In this document: positions 39,369-49,027 of the stretch, piece by piece | How the letters are laid out: each line of letters starts with the position of its first letter | Position numbering within the stretch: position 1 is the stretch's first letter | Assembly: GCF_036322625.1 (NCBI RefSeq) | Contig: NZ_AP027266.1 | Coordinates: forward strand, 2,421,001 to 2,485,000 | Direction: 5' to 3' | DNA: 64,000 bases | From: Roseicyclus marinus | GTDB taxonomy: Bacteria > Pseudomonadota > Alphaproteobacteria > Rhodobacterales > Rhodobacteraceae | Notes under the pieces: generated by a model | What the model saw: only the letters and a program-made list of their open reading frames with translations | Told to the model about the DNA's origin: nothing | The model's database searches: none | Position numbers and translations under genes: made by a program

Positions 39369-39986
39369 ATGTCCTGGACCGACGAACGGGTCGAGTTGCT
39401 GAAAAAGATGTGGACCGAGGGTCAATCGGCCAGCCAGATCGCCAAGGAACTGGGCGGTGTGACGCGCAATGCCGTCATCGGCAAGGTCCATCGCCTTGGC
39501 CTGTCGAACCGCGCGGGCGGCGGCACCCAGACCGCGACCCCCGCCCCCAACAAGCCCGAGGCCGCAGCCCCCGAACCCGAGGCCGCGACCGCAGCCCCCA
39601 AGCCCCGCAAGGCCGAGCCGCGCGCCACGCCCGCCGATCTCGACACCCCCGAAGCGGTGAGCGAACCCGAACCCGCGCCGCGCCCCTCCAACGTGACGCC
39701 GCTGCGCAAGCCCATCGTGCCCGCGGGCCAGCCGCTGCCGCCGCAGCCTTCGGCCAATGAAATCAGCCCCGAAGCGCTCGCCAAGGTGCAGGAGGTCGAG
39801 AAATCGGCCAAGCGCATCAGCCTGATGGAACTGACCGAACGCACCTGCAAATGGCCCATCGGCGACCCCGCGACCGAGGATTTCTATTTCTGCGGCCTGC
39901 CCGTGCAACAGGGCAAACCCTATTGCGAGGCGCATGTCGGCGTGGCCTTCCAGCCGATGTCCTCCCGCCGCGACCGGCGGCGCTAA
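39369..39986 (+). CDS. gcrA: GcrA cell cycle regulator
   Basis: The 205-residue transcription cofactor binds sigma-70 RNA polymerase and promoters with CcrM-methylated GANTC sites. The N-terminal DNA-binding domain is unmistakable: WTDERVELLKKMWTEGQSAS, then IAKELGG and VTRNAVIGKVHRLGLSNRAG (residues about 3-50). A Pro/Ala/Glu-rich linker (about 50-150) follows. The C-terminal sigma-binding part has RTCKWPIGDPATEDFYFCGL and KPYCEAHVGVAFQP with paired Cys and His. ATG 39369 has AGGAGAC upstream. GcrA is a marker of alphaproteobacteria. Confidence 0.96.
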   Translation: MSWTDERVELLKKMWTEGQSASQIAKELGGVTRNAVIGKVHRLGLSNRAGGGTQTATPAPNKPEAAAPEPEAATAAPKPRKAEPRATPADLDTPEAVSEPEPAPRPSNVTPLRKPIVPAGQPLPPQPSANEISPEALAKVQEVEKSAKRISLMELTERTCKWPIGDPATEDFYFCGLPVQQGKPYCEAHVGVAFQPMSSRRDRRR

Positions 39987-40070
39987 GGCGCTTTATCCTC
40001 CGTGGCGCGTGGCGCGGCGACCGATCCCGCCGCCCCACCTCATCCCGGCAGAACCGCCTTGCCCGGTGCG

Positions 40071-41033
40071 TCACCCCGCGCCGCGCAGCATGCCCTCGAT
40101 CAGCGTCTGGACGCGCAGCGCCTCCTCGGGCGTGGCCAGCCGGTTGGGCTTGCCCGCCATGCACAGCAACAGATCGTCCAGCTGCGCCCTCAGGCTCACG
40201 GCGCGCGGATCGGCGGGGCGTTCGGACAGCTCCGCGAACGGGCCGCCATCCGAGCTTGCATCGACGTAGAAATCGGTGACCCGCCGGCTGCTCCGCGTTC
40301 CCTTGACGGTCAGCTCCTGCCGGTCGGGCTGCGCGCCGCCGACGCTTGCCATGACCGTCACGGGCAGACCCTCCGCCGTCTCCAGCCGCGCCAGCATATG
40401 CGTCTCGCACAGCCGCGCATCCGCCGGATAGGACGGCCTTGCCCAGACCAGCGACAAGGGGCCAAGGATACGCTCCGAAAAGAACAGGAAATGCGAGATG
40501 ACCTCCCGCGTCATCCCGCCTTCCTCGCGGAACCGCAGCCAATCGGCCGCCTTTTGCCAGCTGCGGGGCCAGTCGGCATAGGTCACGACGATATCCACCC
40601 CCAAAAGATCGCCCAAGGCACCGCTGCGCGCCGCTTGTGAAACGCCGGTCAGGGCGGCACCGGCGGCTTGGGTGAAATTCACCGCCGCCGGACGCCCGCT
40701 TGCCCGGCAGGCCGCGACCAGCGCCTCGCTTTCGGCCAGATCGACGCCCAGCGGCTTTTCGAGAAACACCCCCTTGCCCGCACCAAGCGCTGTCAGCGCA
40801 TGGGCCTTTCGGGGCACCGGCGGGCAGGCCAGATAGACCAGCTCCGCCCGCTCCATCGCGGCTTCGGCACTGGCCGCAACGGGCACATCCGGCGCAAGCG
40901 CCAGCGCCGCCTCGCAGGCCCGCGGGTCCGGGTCCCAGATCGCGACCACCTCGTATCCGGGATGGCGCAGCATATGCTCCAGCATCCGCCGTCCCATGAT
41001 GCCCAACCCGATGATCGCCGTTGCAACCCTCAT
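40071..41033 (-). CDS. Gfo/Idh/MocA family oxidoreductase
   Basis: The 320-residue NAD(P)-dependent protein has an N-terminal Rossmann motif, TAIIGLGIMGRRMLEHML, and the family signature GVFLEKPLGVDLAE with the conserved Lys-Pro. The C-terminal domain fits sugar or inositol dehydrogenases and their relatives; the substrate is unknown. The downstream neighbour gcrA is convergent and unrelated. The upstream gap to the amidase gene carries dispersed repeat copy D. Confidence 0.87.
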   Translation of the reverse strand: MRVATAIIGLGIMGRRMLEHMLRHPGYEVVAIWDPDPRACEAALALAPDVPVAASAEAAMERAELVYLACPPVPRKAHALTALGAGKGVFLEKPLGVDLAESEALVAACRASGRPAAVNFTQAAGAALTGVSQAARSGALGDLLGVDIVVTYADWPRSWQKAADWLRFREEGGMTREVISHFLFFSERILGPLSLVWARPSYPADARLCETHMLARLETAEGLPVTVMASVGGAQPDRQELTVKGTRSSRRVTDFYVDASSDGGPFAELSERPADPRAVSLRAQLDDLLLCMAGKPNRLATPEEALRVQTLIEGMLRGAG

Positions 41034-41132
41034 TGCCCCACCCCGTTCCTGATCCTGTCTTTCCCCAAAGCTTTACGCCCGGATCTGGCCCAAAGGCAAA
41101 CCGGGCGTTGCAGCGCACAGCCTTCGTGCGCC

Positions 41133-41217
41133 GTCACGCGCCGCGCTCCAACCTGTTGATTTCGCATCTCCGGAAAGCGCAAAACCCGTTCCCACTTCTG
41201 CGCGACATGCTCTATCG
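41133..41217 (-). repeat. Dispersed hairpin repeat, copy D
   Basis: On the minus strand it reads CGATAGAGCATGTCGCGCAG at the start, then GTGGGAACGGGTTTTGCGC, GAGATGCGAAATCAACAGG and finally GCGGCGCGTGAC. It matches copy B over its full length with scattered changes. It lies between two divergent genes, so unlike copies A and C it does not end a gene. Confidence 0.8.
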
Positions 41218-41249
41218 TCCCGGCCACCCGCCCTGATCCGGAGATCGCG

Positions 41250-42467
41250 ATGTCCACCCTCATGCTCGCCAAGACCGCGCTCGACCGCATCACCCAAGAC
41301 GAGAGCAGGCTTCACGCCTATGCCTGCCTCGACCCCGACATCGCCCTGGCCGAGGCGCAGAGGCTCGACCGAACCGGCACCCATGGCCCCCTCAGCGGCC
41401 ATACCGTGGCGATCAAGGATATCTTCGACACGGGCGACATGCCCACCGCCTGCGGCTCCCCGATCCACGCGGGCAGGCGTCCGACCCGCGATGCGGCGGC
41501 GGTCGCCGCGATTCGCGCGGCAGGCGGCCTTGTCATCGGCAAATCGGTGACCACGGAATTCGCCCATCTGACCCCCGGCCCAACCCGCAACCCGCGCAAC
41601 ACCGCCCATACGCCCGGCGGCTCCTCCAGCGGGTCGGCCGCGACGGTTGCCGCGGGCGGGGCCAGCCTTGCGACCGGCACGCAGACGGCGGGCTCCATCA
41701 TCCGTCCCGCCGCCTTTTGCGGGGTCGTGGGCTACAAGCCCAGCTTCGCCACGATCAGCCGCAGCGGCCTGTCGCTCTTTGCCGAAACGCTCGACACGAT
41801 CGGCGGCTTTGCCAAAAACGTGGCCGATGCCGCGCTTTTCGTCGGCGTCATGGCAGGCCGCGCCGACCTGATGCAGCCCCCCATGCCCCGCACGCCCCGC
41901 TTCGCGCTCTGGCCGACACCCGATGCGACAAGCGCCGATCCTTGCGTTCTGGCCGAGCTTGAGCGCGTGGCCCAGGCCGCCGCTGCGGCCGGCGCGACGG
42001 TCGAAACCCTGACCGGCGACCATGGCTGGCACCCGCTGATGGCCGCGCAGAAAACCATCATGGCCTGGGAAGGCGTCCGCGCGCTCGCCCATGAGCGGCG
42101 GGTTCACCCCGACCTCCTCAGCGATCCCTTGCGCGCCTATCTCGATGCGGCGGCCCCGATGGATGCTGCGACCTATCTGGCCGCCCTCGACACACGCCAG
42201 ACGCTGGGCGCTGCCCTGAACGCTGTGATGGCCCCGTTCGATGCCCTCCTCACCCTCAGCGCCCCGGGCGAAGCGCCCCTGGCCAGCACCGGCACGGGCG
42301 ATCCGCAGTTCAACCGCGTCTGGACGCTGCTTGGTGGTCCCGCCCTGCACCTGCCCACCGGCACGGGGCCGCTGGGCCTGCCCATCGGGGTGCAGCTTGT
42401 GGGGGGGCCGGGCAGCGACCAAAGGCTTCTTGGCGCCGCCGCCTGGCTCGAGGCCGCGCTCACCTGA
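41250..42467 (+). CDS. Amidase signature family hydrolase
   Basis: The 405-residue enzyme has the Ser-cisSer-Lys triad: Lys in TVAIKDIFDTGDMPT (about residue 53), cis-Ser in TPGGSSSGSAATVAAG, and the nucleophile Ser in ATGTQTAGSIIRPAAFCGV (about residues 146-152). It hydrolyses an amide of unknown identity in the cytoplasm. Its closest relatives by pattern are non-GatA amidases, since no gatB or gatC is nearby. A solute-binding-like gene and an alcohol dehydrogenase gene lie just beyond in the opposite direction. Confidence 0.9.
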   Translation: MSTLMLAKTALDRITQDESRLHAYACLDPDIALAEAQRLDRTGTHGPLSGHTVAIKDIFDTGDMPTACGSPIHAGRRPTRDAAAVAAIRAAGGLVIGKSVTTEFAHLTPGPTRNPRNTAHTPGGSSSGSAATVAAGGASLATGTQTAGSIIRPAAFCGVVGYKPSFATISRSGLSLFAETLDTIGGFAKNVADAALFVGVMAGRADLMQPPMPRTPRFALWPTPDATSADPCVLAELERVAQAAAAAGATVETLTGDHGWHPLMAAQKTIMAWEGVRALAHERRVHPDLLSDPLRAYLDAAAPMDAATYLAALDTRQTLGAALNAVMAPFDALLTLSAPGEAPLASTGTGDPQFNRVWTLLGGPALHLPTGTGPLGLPIGVQLVGGPGSDQRLLGAAAWLEAALT

Positions 42468-42482
42468 TCCGGCCCCGGCGCG

Positions 42483-43223
42483 TCAGGCCGGTGGCGCGAC
42501 GCTCAAACCCTTGACGCCGTGATGGGCGATGCGCGCGGCGATAAAGCCCGAAGCCTTGAGCTCTTCCACCACATCGGCCAGCCAGGCTGCCGCCCGCGCA
42601 TTGCCGCGCGGCGTGCCCACGGATTGCTGCACGGCGCTGAATTGTCCATCGAGGATCCGCGCCCCGGGCAGGCGCGCCACATCCGCGATCAGCCGGGGCC
42701 GCAATCCCGCCAACGCCTCAAGCCCCTGTTCGACGAAAACATCGAACGAGCTGTCGATGCTCTCGGTCCGCACCAGCTCCGCGTGGCGCAGGTTGTTTTC
42801 CAGCCATAGCCCATAGGCCGCCCGCCCCTTGGTGGCGATCCGGTGGCCGGGCCGGTCGACCTCCTCGATGCGCGTGATGGGCGACCCCGCAGGCACCAGG
42901 TAGGTCGCCTCGATCTCGCAATAGGCGGCGGTAAAGGCGATGGTGCGCGCCCGCTGCGGCTCGGCCCCGATATTGCCGATATCCCATTCCCCGCGCTCCG
43001 CCGCATCGGCCAGAAGCCCCGGGTCGGGATAGGACACCAGATCGAGCGGCACACCCAACCTGCCCGCGATCTCGGCGGCCACATCGGGCGACACGCCATA
43101 GGGCCTGCCATCCGCCCCCTGCCCGCTCACCAGCAGGAAATTCCCGGTGTTGATGCCCGCGCGCAACCGGCCCGTGGGCGCAAGCTCCGCGATGATGGCC
43201 GGATCGATCTGGGGTCCGCTCAT
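42483..43223 (-). CDS. Family 3 solute-binding-like protein without signal peptide
   Basis: The 246-residue protein fits the PBPb/amino-acid-binding fold: LRAGINTGNFLLV at the first strand, YGVSPDVAAEIAGRLGVPLD, WDIGNIGAEPQRARTIAFTA and ATYLVPAGSPITRIEEVD. The N-terminus MSGPQIDPAIIAELAPTG has no hydrophobic segment, so it seems to be cytoplasmic and not part of an ABC importer. No permease or ATPase genes are adjacent. It may be a sensor or enzyme built on this fold; its function is unknown. Confidence 0.8.
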   Translation of the reverse strand: MSGPQIDPAIIAELAPTGRLRAGINTGNFLLVSGQGADGRPYGVSPDVAAEIAGRLGVPLDLVSYPDPGLLADAAERGEWDIGNIGAEPQRARTIAFTAAYCEIEATYLVPAGSPITRIEEVDRPGHRIATKGRAAYGLWLENNLRHAELVRTESIDSSFDVFVEQGLEALAGLRPRLIADVARLPGARILDGQFSAVQQSVGTPRGNARAAAWLADVVEELKASGFIAARIAHHGVKGLSVAPPA

Positions 43224-43259
43224 CTGCCCTGTCCCTTCGTGATATGCGCCGCCCCGCCC

Positions 43260-44384
43260 TCAGACATGGACCGCCTCAAGCAGGCTGGCATAATCCTCGG
43301 CGGTCAGGGGGGCGGGGTTGGTGGGGTGGCTGTGATCGGCCAGCGCGCCGCGAATGACGATCTCGAACTGCTCTTCGCGCAGGCCCAGCGTCTTGAGGCC
43401 CACGGGTATCCCCAATCGCCGGTTCAACGCCTCCAGCGCCTCCTCCAGCCCGCCGGGCGGCAGATCCAGCGCCTTTTCGATCCGGGCGAATTTCTCCGGC
43501 GCGGCGGGGCGGTTCATCCGCATGACCGCAGGCATCAGGATCGCATTGAGCGTGCCGTGATGCAGGTTGGGCGATTTCAAGCCGCCCAGCGCATGGGACA
43601 GCGCATGGACCGCACCCAACCCTTTCTGGAATGTCAGACCGCCCTGCAAGGACCCCATCATCAACGCATGCCGCGCCGCCAGATCCCTGCCATCCTCGAA
43701 GGCCCGCAGGACATGCCCCCAGATCCGCGCCGCCCCGTCCAGCGCGATGGCTTCGGCCGGCGGGTTGTCGCGGGGCGACAGGTAGGTTTCCAGACAATGC
43801 GACAGCGCATCGAGCGCCGTGGCAGCGGTCAGCGCCTGCGGCATCCCCAGCGTCAGCTCCGGGTCGCAGATCGCGGCCTTGGGGATCAGATGCGGGCTCA
43901 CGATCCCCAGCTTGCGGCCATCGGCGAGCGTGATCAGCGCCGCGCGCCCCACCTCCGACCCGGTGCCCGCGGTCGTCGGCACCGCGATGACCGGCGCGAC
44001 CGCGGCCGTGATCCGGGCCAAGCCGCCTTCGATCAGCGCGAACTGCGCCAGCGGGCCGTCATGGCGCGCCAGCAAGGCCACGGCCTTGGCCAGATCGATG
44101 GGCGACCCGCCGCCCAGCGCCACCACCCCGTCACAGCCCTGCGCGCGGTAGAGATCGAGCGCCGCGAGCACCGCCTCCTCCGTCGGGTTCGACGGCACGT
44201 CAAGGAATGTCGCCACCTCCTGCGGCAGATAGGGCCGGATGCGCGCCACCAGACCCGCCGCCGCCACGCCGTGATCGGACACGAGCAAGGGGCGTGTCAC
44301 GCCCAGGCGCTCCAGCCGCCCGGCGACCTCGGCGATCGCGCCGGGCCCGAATTCGATATCGGTCAGATATGTGATGACGCTCAT
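43260..44384 (-). CDS. Iron-containing alcohol dehydrogenase
   Basis: The 374-residue group III alcohol dehydrogenase has the NAD-binding GVVALGGGSPIDLAKAVALL and VIAVPTTAGTGSEVGRAALI. The metal site is covered by ATALDALSHCLETYLSP and GAVHALSHALGG, with LHHGTLNAILMP supplying another His. The substrate is unknown; members include butanol, lactaldehyde and maleylacetate reductases. I chose ATG 44384. It precedes the binding-protein-like gene with a 36-base gap, so the two may share a transcript. Confidence 0.9.
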   Translation of the reverse strand: MSVITYLTDIEFGPGAIAEVAGRLERLGVTRPLLVSDHGVAAAGLVARIRPYLPQEVATFLDVPSNPTEEAVLAALDLYRAQGCDGVVALGGGSPIDLAKAVALLARHDGPLAQFALIEGGLARITAAVAPVIAVPTTAGTGSEVGRAALITLADGRKLGIVSPHLIPKAAICDPELTLGMPQALTAATALDALSHCLETYLSPRDNPPAEAIALDGAARIWGHVLRAFEDGRDLAARHALMMGSLQGGLTFQKGLGAVHALSHALGGLKSPNLHHGTLNAILMPAVMRMNRPAAPEKFARIEKALDLPPGGLEEALEALNRRLGIPVGLKTLGLREEQFEIVIRGALADHSHPTNPAPLTAEDYASLLEAVHV

Positions 44385-44595
44385 GATCCCCCCTTGATGG
44401 TCCGGCTTGCGACCGCGCCGCCATCTAGGGCCGGACCTGCCGGAAATGTCCATCCGCCCCGCGCGGGATATCCCATCGGGATGGCGGTTTCCGCCTCGGG
44501 CCCGGCCGGGGGCACCGGGCTTTGGCGGTGTGAGAGCTGTCGTTACGGATGCACGACGCTTTCCCTACGGCATCCCGACCCAAAACCGACGCCCC

Positions 44596-45096
44596 TCACC
44601 GGCAATGCCGGGCAATCTCGCGGTCGTTCAACCCGGTCTCGACCAAAAGGCAGCGGTCGCGCGCCTCGAAGTAATATCCCCGCGCATACCACATCACCGC
44701 CTCGTCGATATCGCCATCCGACACCAGCCACGCGCCGCGCAGGTAGCGCCCCGCATAGGTCAGGTTCACCTCCGGATCGAGCAGCCGTTCGGGCGGCCCT
44801 TCAAAACCCATCGAACTGGCCGTCTGCGGCAGGATCTGCATCAGCCCCCAATAGGGACCATTGCGCGCATCGGCCCGGTAATCGCTTTCGCGCTGGATCA
44901 CGCGATGCAGCAAAGCCTCTGGAATATCATGGACTTGCGCGTAACGCTCAACCAGCGCGCGCATCTGCGGCGTCTCGCCGGGATAAAGACCCGCGGGCCC
45001 ACTCTGCGCCCCCCCGCTCTCTTGTCCGCCCCCGCAAGCCGCCACGACACATACGGCCAGAACCGCCGCAAGACCCCTCAAGACACGCATCGCCAT
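44596..45096 (-). CDS. Small lytic transglycosylase lipoprotein
   Basis: The 166-residue protein has a lipobox (LAVCVVAACGG, Cys at about residue 21), so it is a lipoprotein. A compact SLT domain follows: LLHRVIQRESDYRADARNG with the catalytic Glu, YWGLMQILPQTASSMGF, and AVMWYARGYYFEA where most relatives have A-Y-N-A-G. The C-terminus is only about 25 residues past the core, so it is a minimal enzyme. It starts 7 bases after the AsmA-like gene ends, so the two form an operon. ATG 45096 (MAM) or 45090 are both possible. Confidence 0.87.
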   Translation of the reverse strand: MAMRVLRGLAAVLAVCVVAACGGGQESGGAQSGPAGLYPGETPQMRALVERYAQVHDIPEALLHRVIQRESDYRADARNGPYWGLMQILPQTASSMGFEGPPERLLDPEVNLTYAGRYLRGAWLVSDGDIDEAVMWYARGYYFEARDRCLLVETGLNDREIARHCR

Positions 45097-45103
45097 TCCC
45101 CGG

Positions 45104-47191
45104 TCAGTTGCGCCCCAACAGGCGCAGAAGTTGCTGTTCCGCCTCTTCGCGCAAGCGGCGCTCCAACTCGTCGCGCGCCGCCTCCTCGGTGGTCGTCGCG
45201 TCGAATTGCGTTCCCAACGCCTCGTTGATCCGGTTGCGCGCCTCTTCCTCCAACCGCGCAGCCTCCGCGTCAAGCCGCGCCCGCGCTTCCGCCTCGAGCC
45301 GCGCGGCTTCTTCGGCAAGTTCTTGCTCTGCAAGGAATTCCAGGTCCGGACGGATGCTCGGATCGGCCCAGGATCCGGTGATCAGGATCGGCACGCGCAA
45401 GGCCGCGCCGGCCTCTGCGCGCAGCACGGCAGGCGTCAGCCGGTAATCCAGCGTCTGCGCGCCGATGTTCACCCGACCCGCCCCCGTGACCTCGCCCCAT
45501 GGCGCGTCGAGCCGCAGATCGTCATTGCTCATAACCCCCTGCGAAAAGGTGACATTGGCGCTGACCCCGTCATAGACCGTGCGCGCACCCTCCCCCCGGA
45601 AGGACGGGTCGAAATTGCGGATCATCCCCGCCAGATCCAGCCCCCGGATCGCCCCGGTGCCCAGCGCGAAATCGCCTTCGCCCTCAAGGCTCGACATCAG
45701 CGTGGCCATGTCGTTGCCCACGCCAAGCACCTGTAAACCAAGGCTCCCGCGCCCCTCGAGCCGGTCGTAACCGGCAAGATCCGCAAGCAAGGGATTGAGA
45801 TCGACATCGGCAAGGATCAGGTCGGTCCGCACCGACAATCCGCCCCGACCATTGACCACGAACTGACCTGCCAGAACACCGCCATAGGTCCCGATCCGCT
45901 CGATATCGAGAACCAGCCGCCCCGCGTTCAACCCCGCGCGCAGACGCGCCGGGCCAAGCGTCACGCCCGCGCCTTCCAGCCGTTCGACGGCAAGAACCAG
46001 CTCGGCATCGACCGCGAACAGGCCCGAAACATCGATGGGCGCGCGCGACCAGCCCGACGCGGAAGCCGCCGCCGCACCAGCGCCACTTGTCCCGGAGCCG
46101 CTTGCCGTGGCGCCACCGCCGGACGCCGGTGCCGGTGCCGCGCCGCCCGCGTCGGGCAGGGCGAGCCTCGCGCCGCTGATGGCACCGCGCACCATGGGCC
46201 GGTCGGCCCCCGGCGTCACGTCGAGGTCCAGCGCCAAGGCGGTATCGTCAAGCCCGAGCGCGCCCCCCCTCAGGTGCAAAGACCCCTCCGCCGTCAGCGT
46301 GACCTCGCCGGAAAACGCAAGCCGATCACGGCCATAGCCTTGGGGCAGGTCGGGCATCGCGGCCCCGAGGATCGCCAGCAATGGCCCCAGATCCGTCGCG
46401 TCGATGTCCAGATCACCCGCAAAGGAGGGGTGCAGCCCCGCCTGCCCGTCGAACCGCGCCGCGCCCCCGGCCCAGTCCAGCGCAGCCGTGATCGCGGAAA
46501 TTCCGCCCCCGGACAGGCGGCGCGGATCGCCGATCCGGGCGTCGAGATCCAGCGCGGTACCGTTGACCGTGGCGCTGCCCGCGATGGTGGCCGCGCCCTC
46601 GGCGGGCAGGCTCAATCGCGCGTCCAGATCGTCGATGCTGAGCCGATCCCCGCTCCCCTGATCGAGATAGGTGAACCGGCCACCGCTGATTTCCGCCGCC
46701 GTGACGGCAAGAACCCGCTCGGCATCGGCGGTCGGTGTGGTTGTGGTGCCGGGCGCGGGCTCTGCCGTGCTGCTGGAGGGCGCGACCCCTTCCGGCACGC
46801 CCGCCGCGTCAAAGCTCCAGCTGACGCGGCCATCGGCGGCCCGGACCAGCGTGATCTCGGGCGCGATCAGCGTGATTTCCTCGATCCGAACCTCACCGGC
46901 CAGCGCCGCGGACCATGGCACGCGCAGGCTGAGCGCTTCGGCGGCGATCAAGGGCGCATCGCCCGCCCAATCGGGATTGCCGACGCGCAGTCCTTCGGCC
47001 CGGACACCCAGATAGGGCCAGAGCGTCGGGCGCACCTCGCCCGACAGGCGCACCTCGCGGCCCAGCGTCTGCGACAGCCGGTCCGCCGCGACCGAGGCGA
47101 TCCTGTCGGCGGGCACTGCGAACAAGGCCCCGAACATCAGGACCGCAACGACCACCAACCCACCGAACGCGCGAAAAACCCACCGCATCAT
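45104..47191 (-). CDS. AsmA family protein
   Basis: The 695-residue envelope protein has an N-terminal membrane anchor (about residues 4-26) and a long beta-rich AsmA body: [20 protein letters not shown] and [17 protein letters not shown] at the start, then [20 protein letters not shown] and [20 protein letters not shown] near the end. A 15-20 residue Ala/Gly/Ser linker lies near residue 350. The last 75 residues are a highly charged Glu/Ala/Arg helix, not part of the usual AsmA domain. AsmA-like proteins are thought to move phospholipids across the periplasm. It is divergent from rimO and pairs with a lytic transglycosylase downstream. Confidence 0.88.
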   Translation of the reverse strand: MMRWVFRAFGGLVVVAVLMFGALFAVPADRIASVAADRLSQTLGREVRLSGEVRPTLWPYLGVRAEGLRVGNPDWAGDAPLIAAEALSLRVPWSAALAGEVRIEEITLIAPEITLVRAADGRVSWSFDAAGVPEGVAPSSSTAEPAPGTTTTPTADAERVLAVTAAEISGGRFTYLDQGSGDRLSIDDLDARLSLPAEGAATIAGSATVNGTALDLDARIGDPRRLSGGGISAITAALDWAGGAARFDGQAGLHPSFAGDLDIDATDLGPLLAILGAAMPDLPQGYGRDRLAFSGEVTLTAEGSLHLRGGALGLDDTALALDLDVTPGADRPMVRGAISGARLALPDAGGAAPAPASGGGATASGSGTSGAGAAAASASGWSRAPIDVSGLFAVDAELVLAVERLEGAGVTLGPARLRAGLNAGRLVLDIERIGTYGGVLAGQFVVNGRGGLSVRTDLILADVDLNPLLADLAGYDRLEGRGSLGLQVLGVGNDMATLMSSLEGEGDFALGTGAIRGLDLAGMIRNFDPSFRGEGARTVYDGVSANVTFSQGVMSNDDLRLDAPWGEVTGAGRVNIGAQTLDYRLTPAVLRAEAGAALRVPILITGSWADPSIRPDLEFLAEQELAEEAARLEAEARARLDAEAARLEEEARNRINEALGTQFDATTTEEAARDELERRLREEAEQQLLRLLGRN

Positions 47192-47321
47192 CGCCCCCTT
47201 TTACACATCCCTTCGATCCTACCGCGAAGCGGCGGGGCTTGTGCACCCCTTTCGCTCGGCCAGGCGCCGGTCCGCGCTGCCCTCTTTCGCAAGGACGCGG
47301 TCCGCGCTATCTGCGCATTCC

Positions 47322-48689
47322 ATGAGCCAGAACCCGCCCCAGCTACGCCCCGACCTCGCCCGCGCCGAGGTGCCCGACACCGCCCGCCCCGGACAACCCC
47401 GGATCGGCATGGTCAGTCTTGGCTGTCCCAAGGCGCTGGTGGACAGTGAACGCATCCTGACCCGGCTGCGCGCCGAAGGCTACGCGATCTCGCCCGATTA
47501 CGCGGGCGCGGAGGCCGTCATCGTGAACACCTGCGGGTTCCTGGACAGCGCCAAGGTCGAAAGCCTCGAGGCGATCGGCGAGGCGCTGCGCGAAAACGGT
47601 CGGGTGATCGTGACCGGGTGCCTGGGCGCCGAGCCGGAGTATATCACCGGCGCGCATCCCTCGGTTCTGGCGGTGACGGGCCCGCATCAATACGAGCAGG
47701 TGCTCGATGCGGTCCATGCCGCCGTACCGCCCGCGCCCGATCCGTTCATCGACCTTTTGCCGCCTGCAGGCGTCAAGCTGACGCCGCGCCATTACAGCTA
47801 TCTCAAGATCGCCGAAGGCTGCGATCACAAGTGCAAGTTCTGCATCATTCCCGACATGCGTGGCCGTCTGCAATCGCGCCCGGCCAAGGCCGTTCTGCGC
47901 GAGGCCGAAAAGCTGGTCGAGGCAGGCGTGAAAGAGCTTCTGGTGATCAGCCAGGACACGAGCGCCTATGGCACGGACTGGAAAGGGCGCGACAGCAAGT
48001 TTCCAATTCTCGATCTATCCAGAGATTTATCCACATTGGGTGCCTGGATTCGCTTGCACTATGTCTATCCCTACCCGCATGTGCGCGATCTGATCCCGCT
48101 GATGGCTGACCCCTCGAACGGGCTTTTGCCCTATCTCGACATCCCGTTCCAGCACGCCCATCCCGACACGCTGAGGCGCATGGCGCGGCCCGCCGCTGCC
48201 TCGCGCACGCTGGATGAAATCGCGGCATGGCGGCGCGACTGTCCTGACATCACGCTGCGCTCCACCTTCATCGTGGGCTATCCCGGCGAGACGGAGGCGG
48301 AATTCCAGACCCTGCTCGACTGGCTGGAGGAGGCGCAGCTCGATCGCGTGGGCTGCTTCCAATACGAGAATGTCGCGGGTGCCCGGTCGAACGCCCTGCC
48401 CGATCATGTGCCCGAAGAGGTCAAGCAGGATCGCTGGGACCGTTTCATGCAAAAGGCGCAGGCCATTTCCGAAGCAAAGCTCGCGGCCAAGGTCGGGCGC
48501 AATCTGACGGTGCTGGTCGATGCCGTGGACGAGGACGGCGCGACCTGCCGGACCATGTCGGACGCACCCGAGATCGACGGGAACCTTTTCATCGACGAGG
48601 GATTCGACGGGCTTGCCCCCGGCGACATGGTCGAGGTCGAGGTGGAAGAGGCCGGGGAATACGACCTTTGGGGCCGCATCCGCGCTTGA
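47322..48689 (+). CDS. rimO: Ribosomal protein S12 methylthiotransferase RimO
   Basis: The 455-residue radical SAM enzyme adds a methylthio group to an Asp of ribosomal protein S12. The N-terminal MTTase domain has [25 protein letters not shown] and [10 protein letters not shown], whose three Cys bind the auxiliary cluster. The radical SAM motif is [33 protein letters not shown] and the C-terminal TRAM domain complete it. I chose ATG 47322 over a GTG at 47241. A patch at 47995-48060 has many codons that are rare in this window (CTA, AGA, TTA, ACA). Confidence 0.96.
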   Translation: MSQNPPQLRPDLARAEVPDTARPGQPRIGMVSLGCPKALVDSERILTRLRAEGYAISPDYAGAEAVIVNTCGFLDSAKVESLEAIGEALRENGRVIVTGCLGAEPEYITGAHPSVLAVTGPHQYEQVLDAVHAAVPPAPDPFIDLLPPAGVKLTPRHYSYLKIAEGCDHKCKFCIIPDMRGRLQSRPAKAVLREAEKLVEAGVKELLVISQDTSAYGTDWKGRDSKFPILDLSRDLSTLGAWIRLHYVYPYPHVRDLIPLMADPSNGLLPYLDIPFQHAHPDTLRRMARPAAASRTLDEIAAWRRDCPDITLRSTFIVGYPGETEAEFQTLLDWLEEAQLDRVGCFQYENVAGARSNALPDHVPEEVKQDRWDRFMQKAQAISEAKLAAKVGRNLTVLVDAVDEDGATCRTMSDAPEIDGNLFIDEGFDGLAPGDMVEVEVEEAGEYDLWGRIRA

Positions 48690-48721
48690 GACCCTGGCCC
48701 ATGGCTGCGTAGACTGCGGGC

Positions 48722-49027
48722 ATGATCCACGTCACGACCACCTGCCCCGACGCGCCCAGCGCCGAGCGTCTGGCCCGCGCGGCCCTGCTGGAACGCGTTG
48801 CCGCCTGCGTCAATATCATGCCGGGGCTGCGCAGCCTTTATCATTGGGACGGCGGCATCGCGGAGGATGACGAGGTGCTCGTGATCTTCAAGACGGCGGA
48901 AACGGCGCGTGCGGCGCTGGTCGCCTTCATCGAGGCCGAGCATCCCTATGACCTGCCCGTCATCACCTGGGAAAAGCTGGAAACGACGCCCGAAGCCGCC
49001 GCCTGGCTCGCCCGGGAAACGCGCTGA
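48722..49027 (+). CDS. cutA: Divalent cation tolerance protein CutA
   Basis: The 101-residue trimeric CutA1 protein shows the family landmarks ARAALLERVAACVNIMPGLRS, YHWDGGIAEDDEVLVIFKT and PYDLPVITWEKLE. Members bind copper and other divalent cations, though the cell role is not well defined. It follows rimO after 32 bases and may share its transcript. It is convergent with the DUF6455 genes; their ends touch at 49027 and 49028. Confidence 0.93.
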   Translation: MIHVTTTCPDAPSAERLARAALLERVAACVNIMPGLRSLYHWDGGIAEDDEVLVIFKTAETARAALVAFIEAEHPYDLPVITWEKLETTPEAAAWLARETR

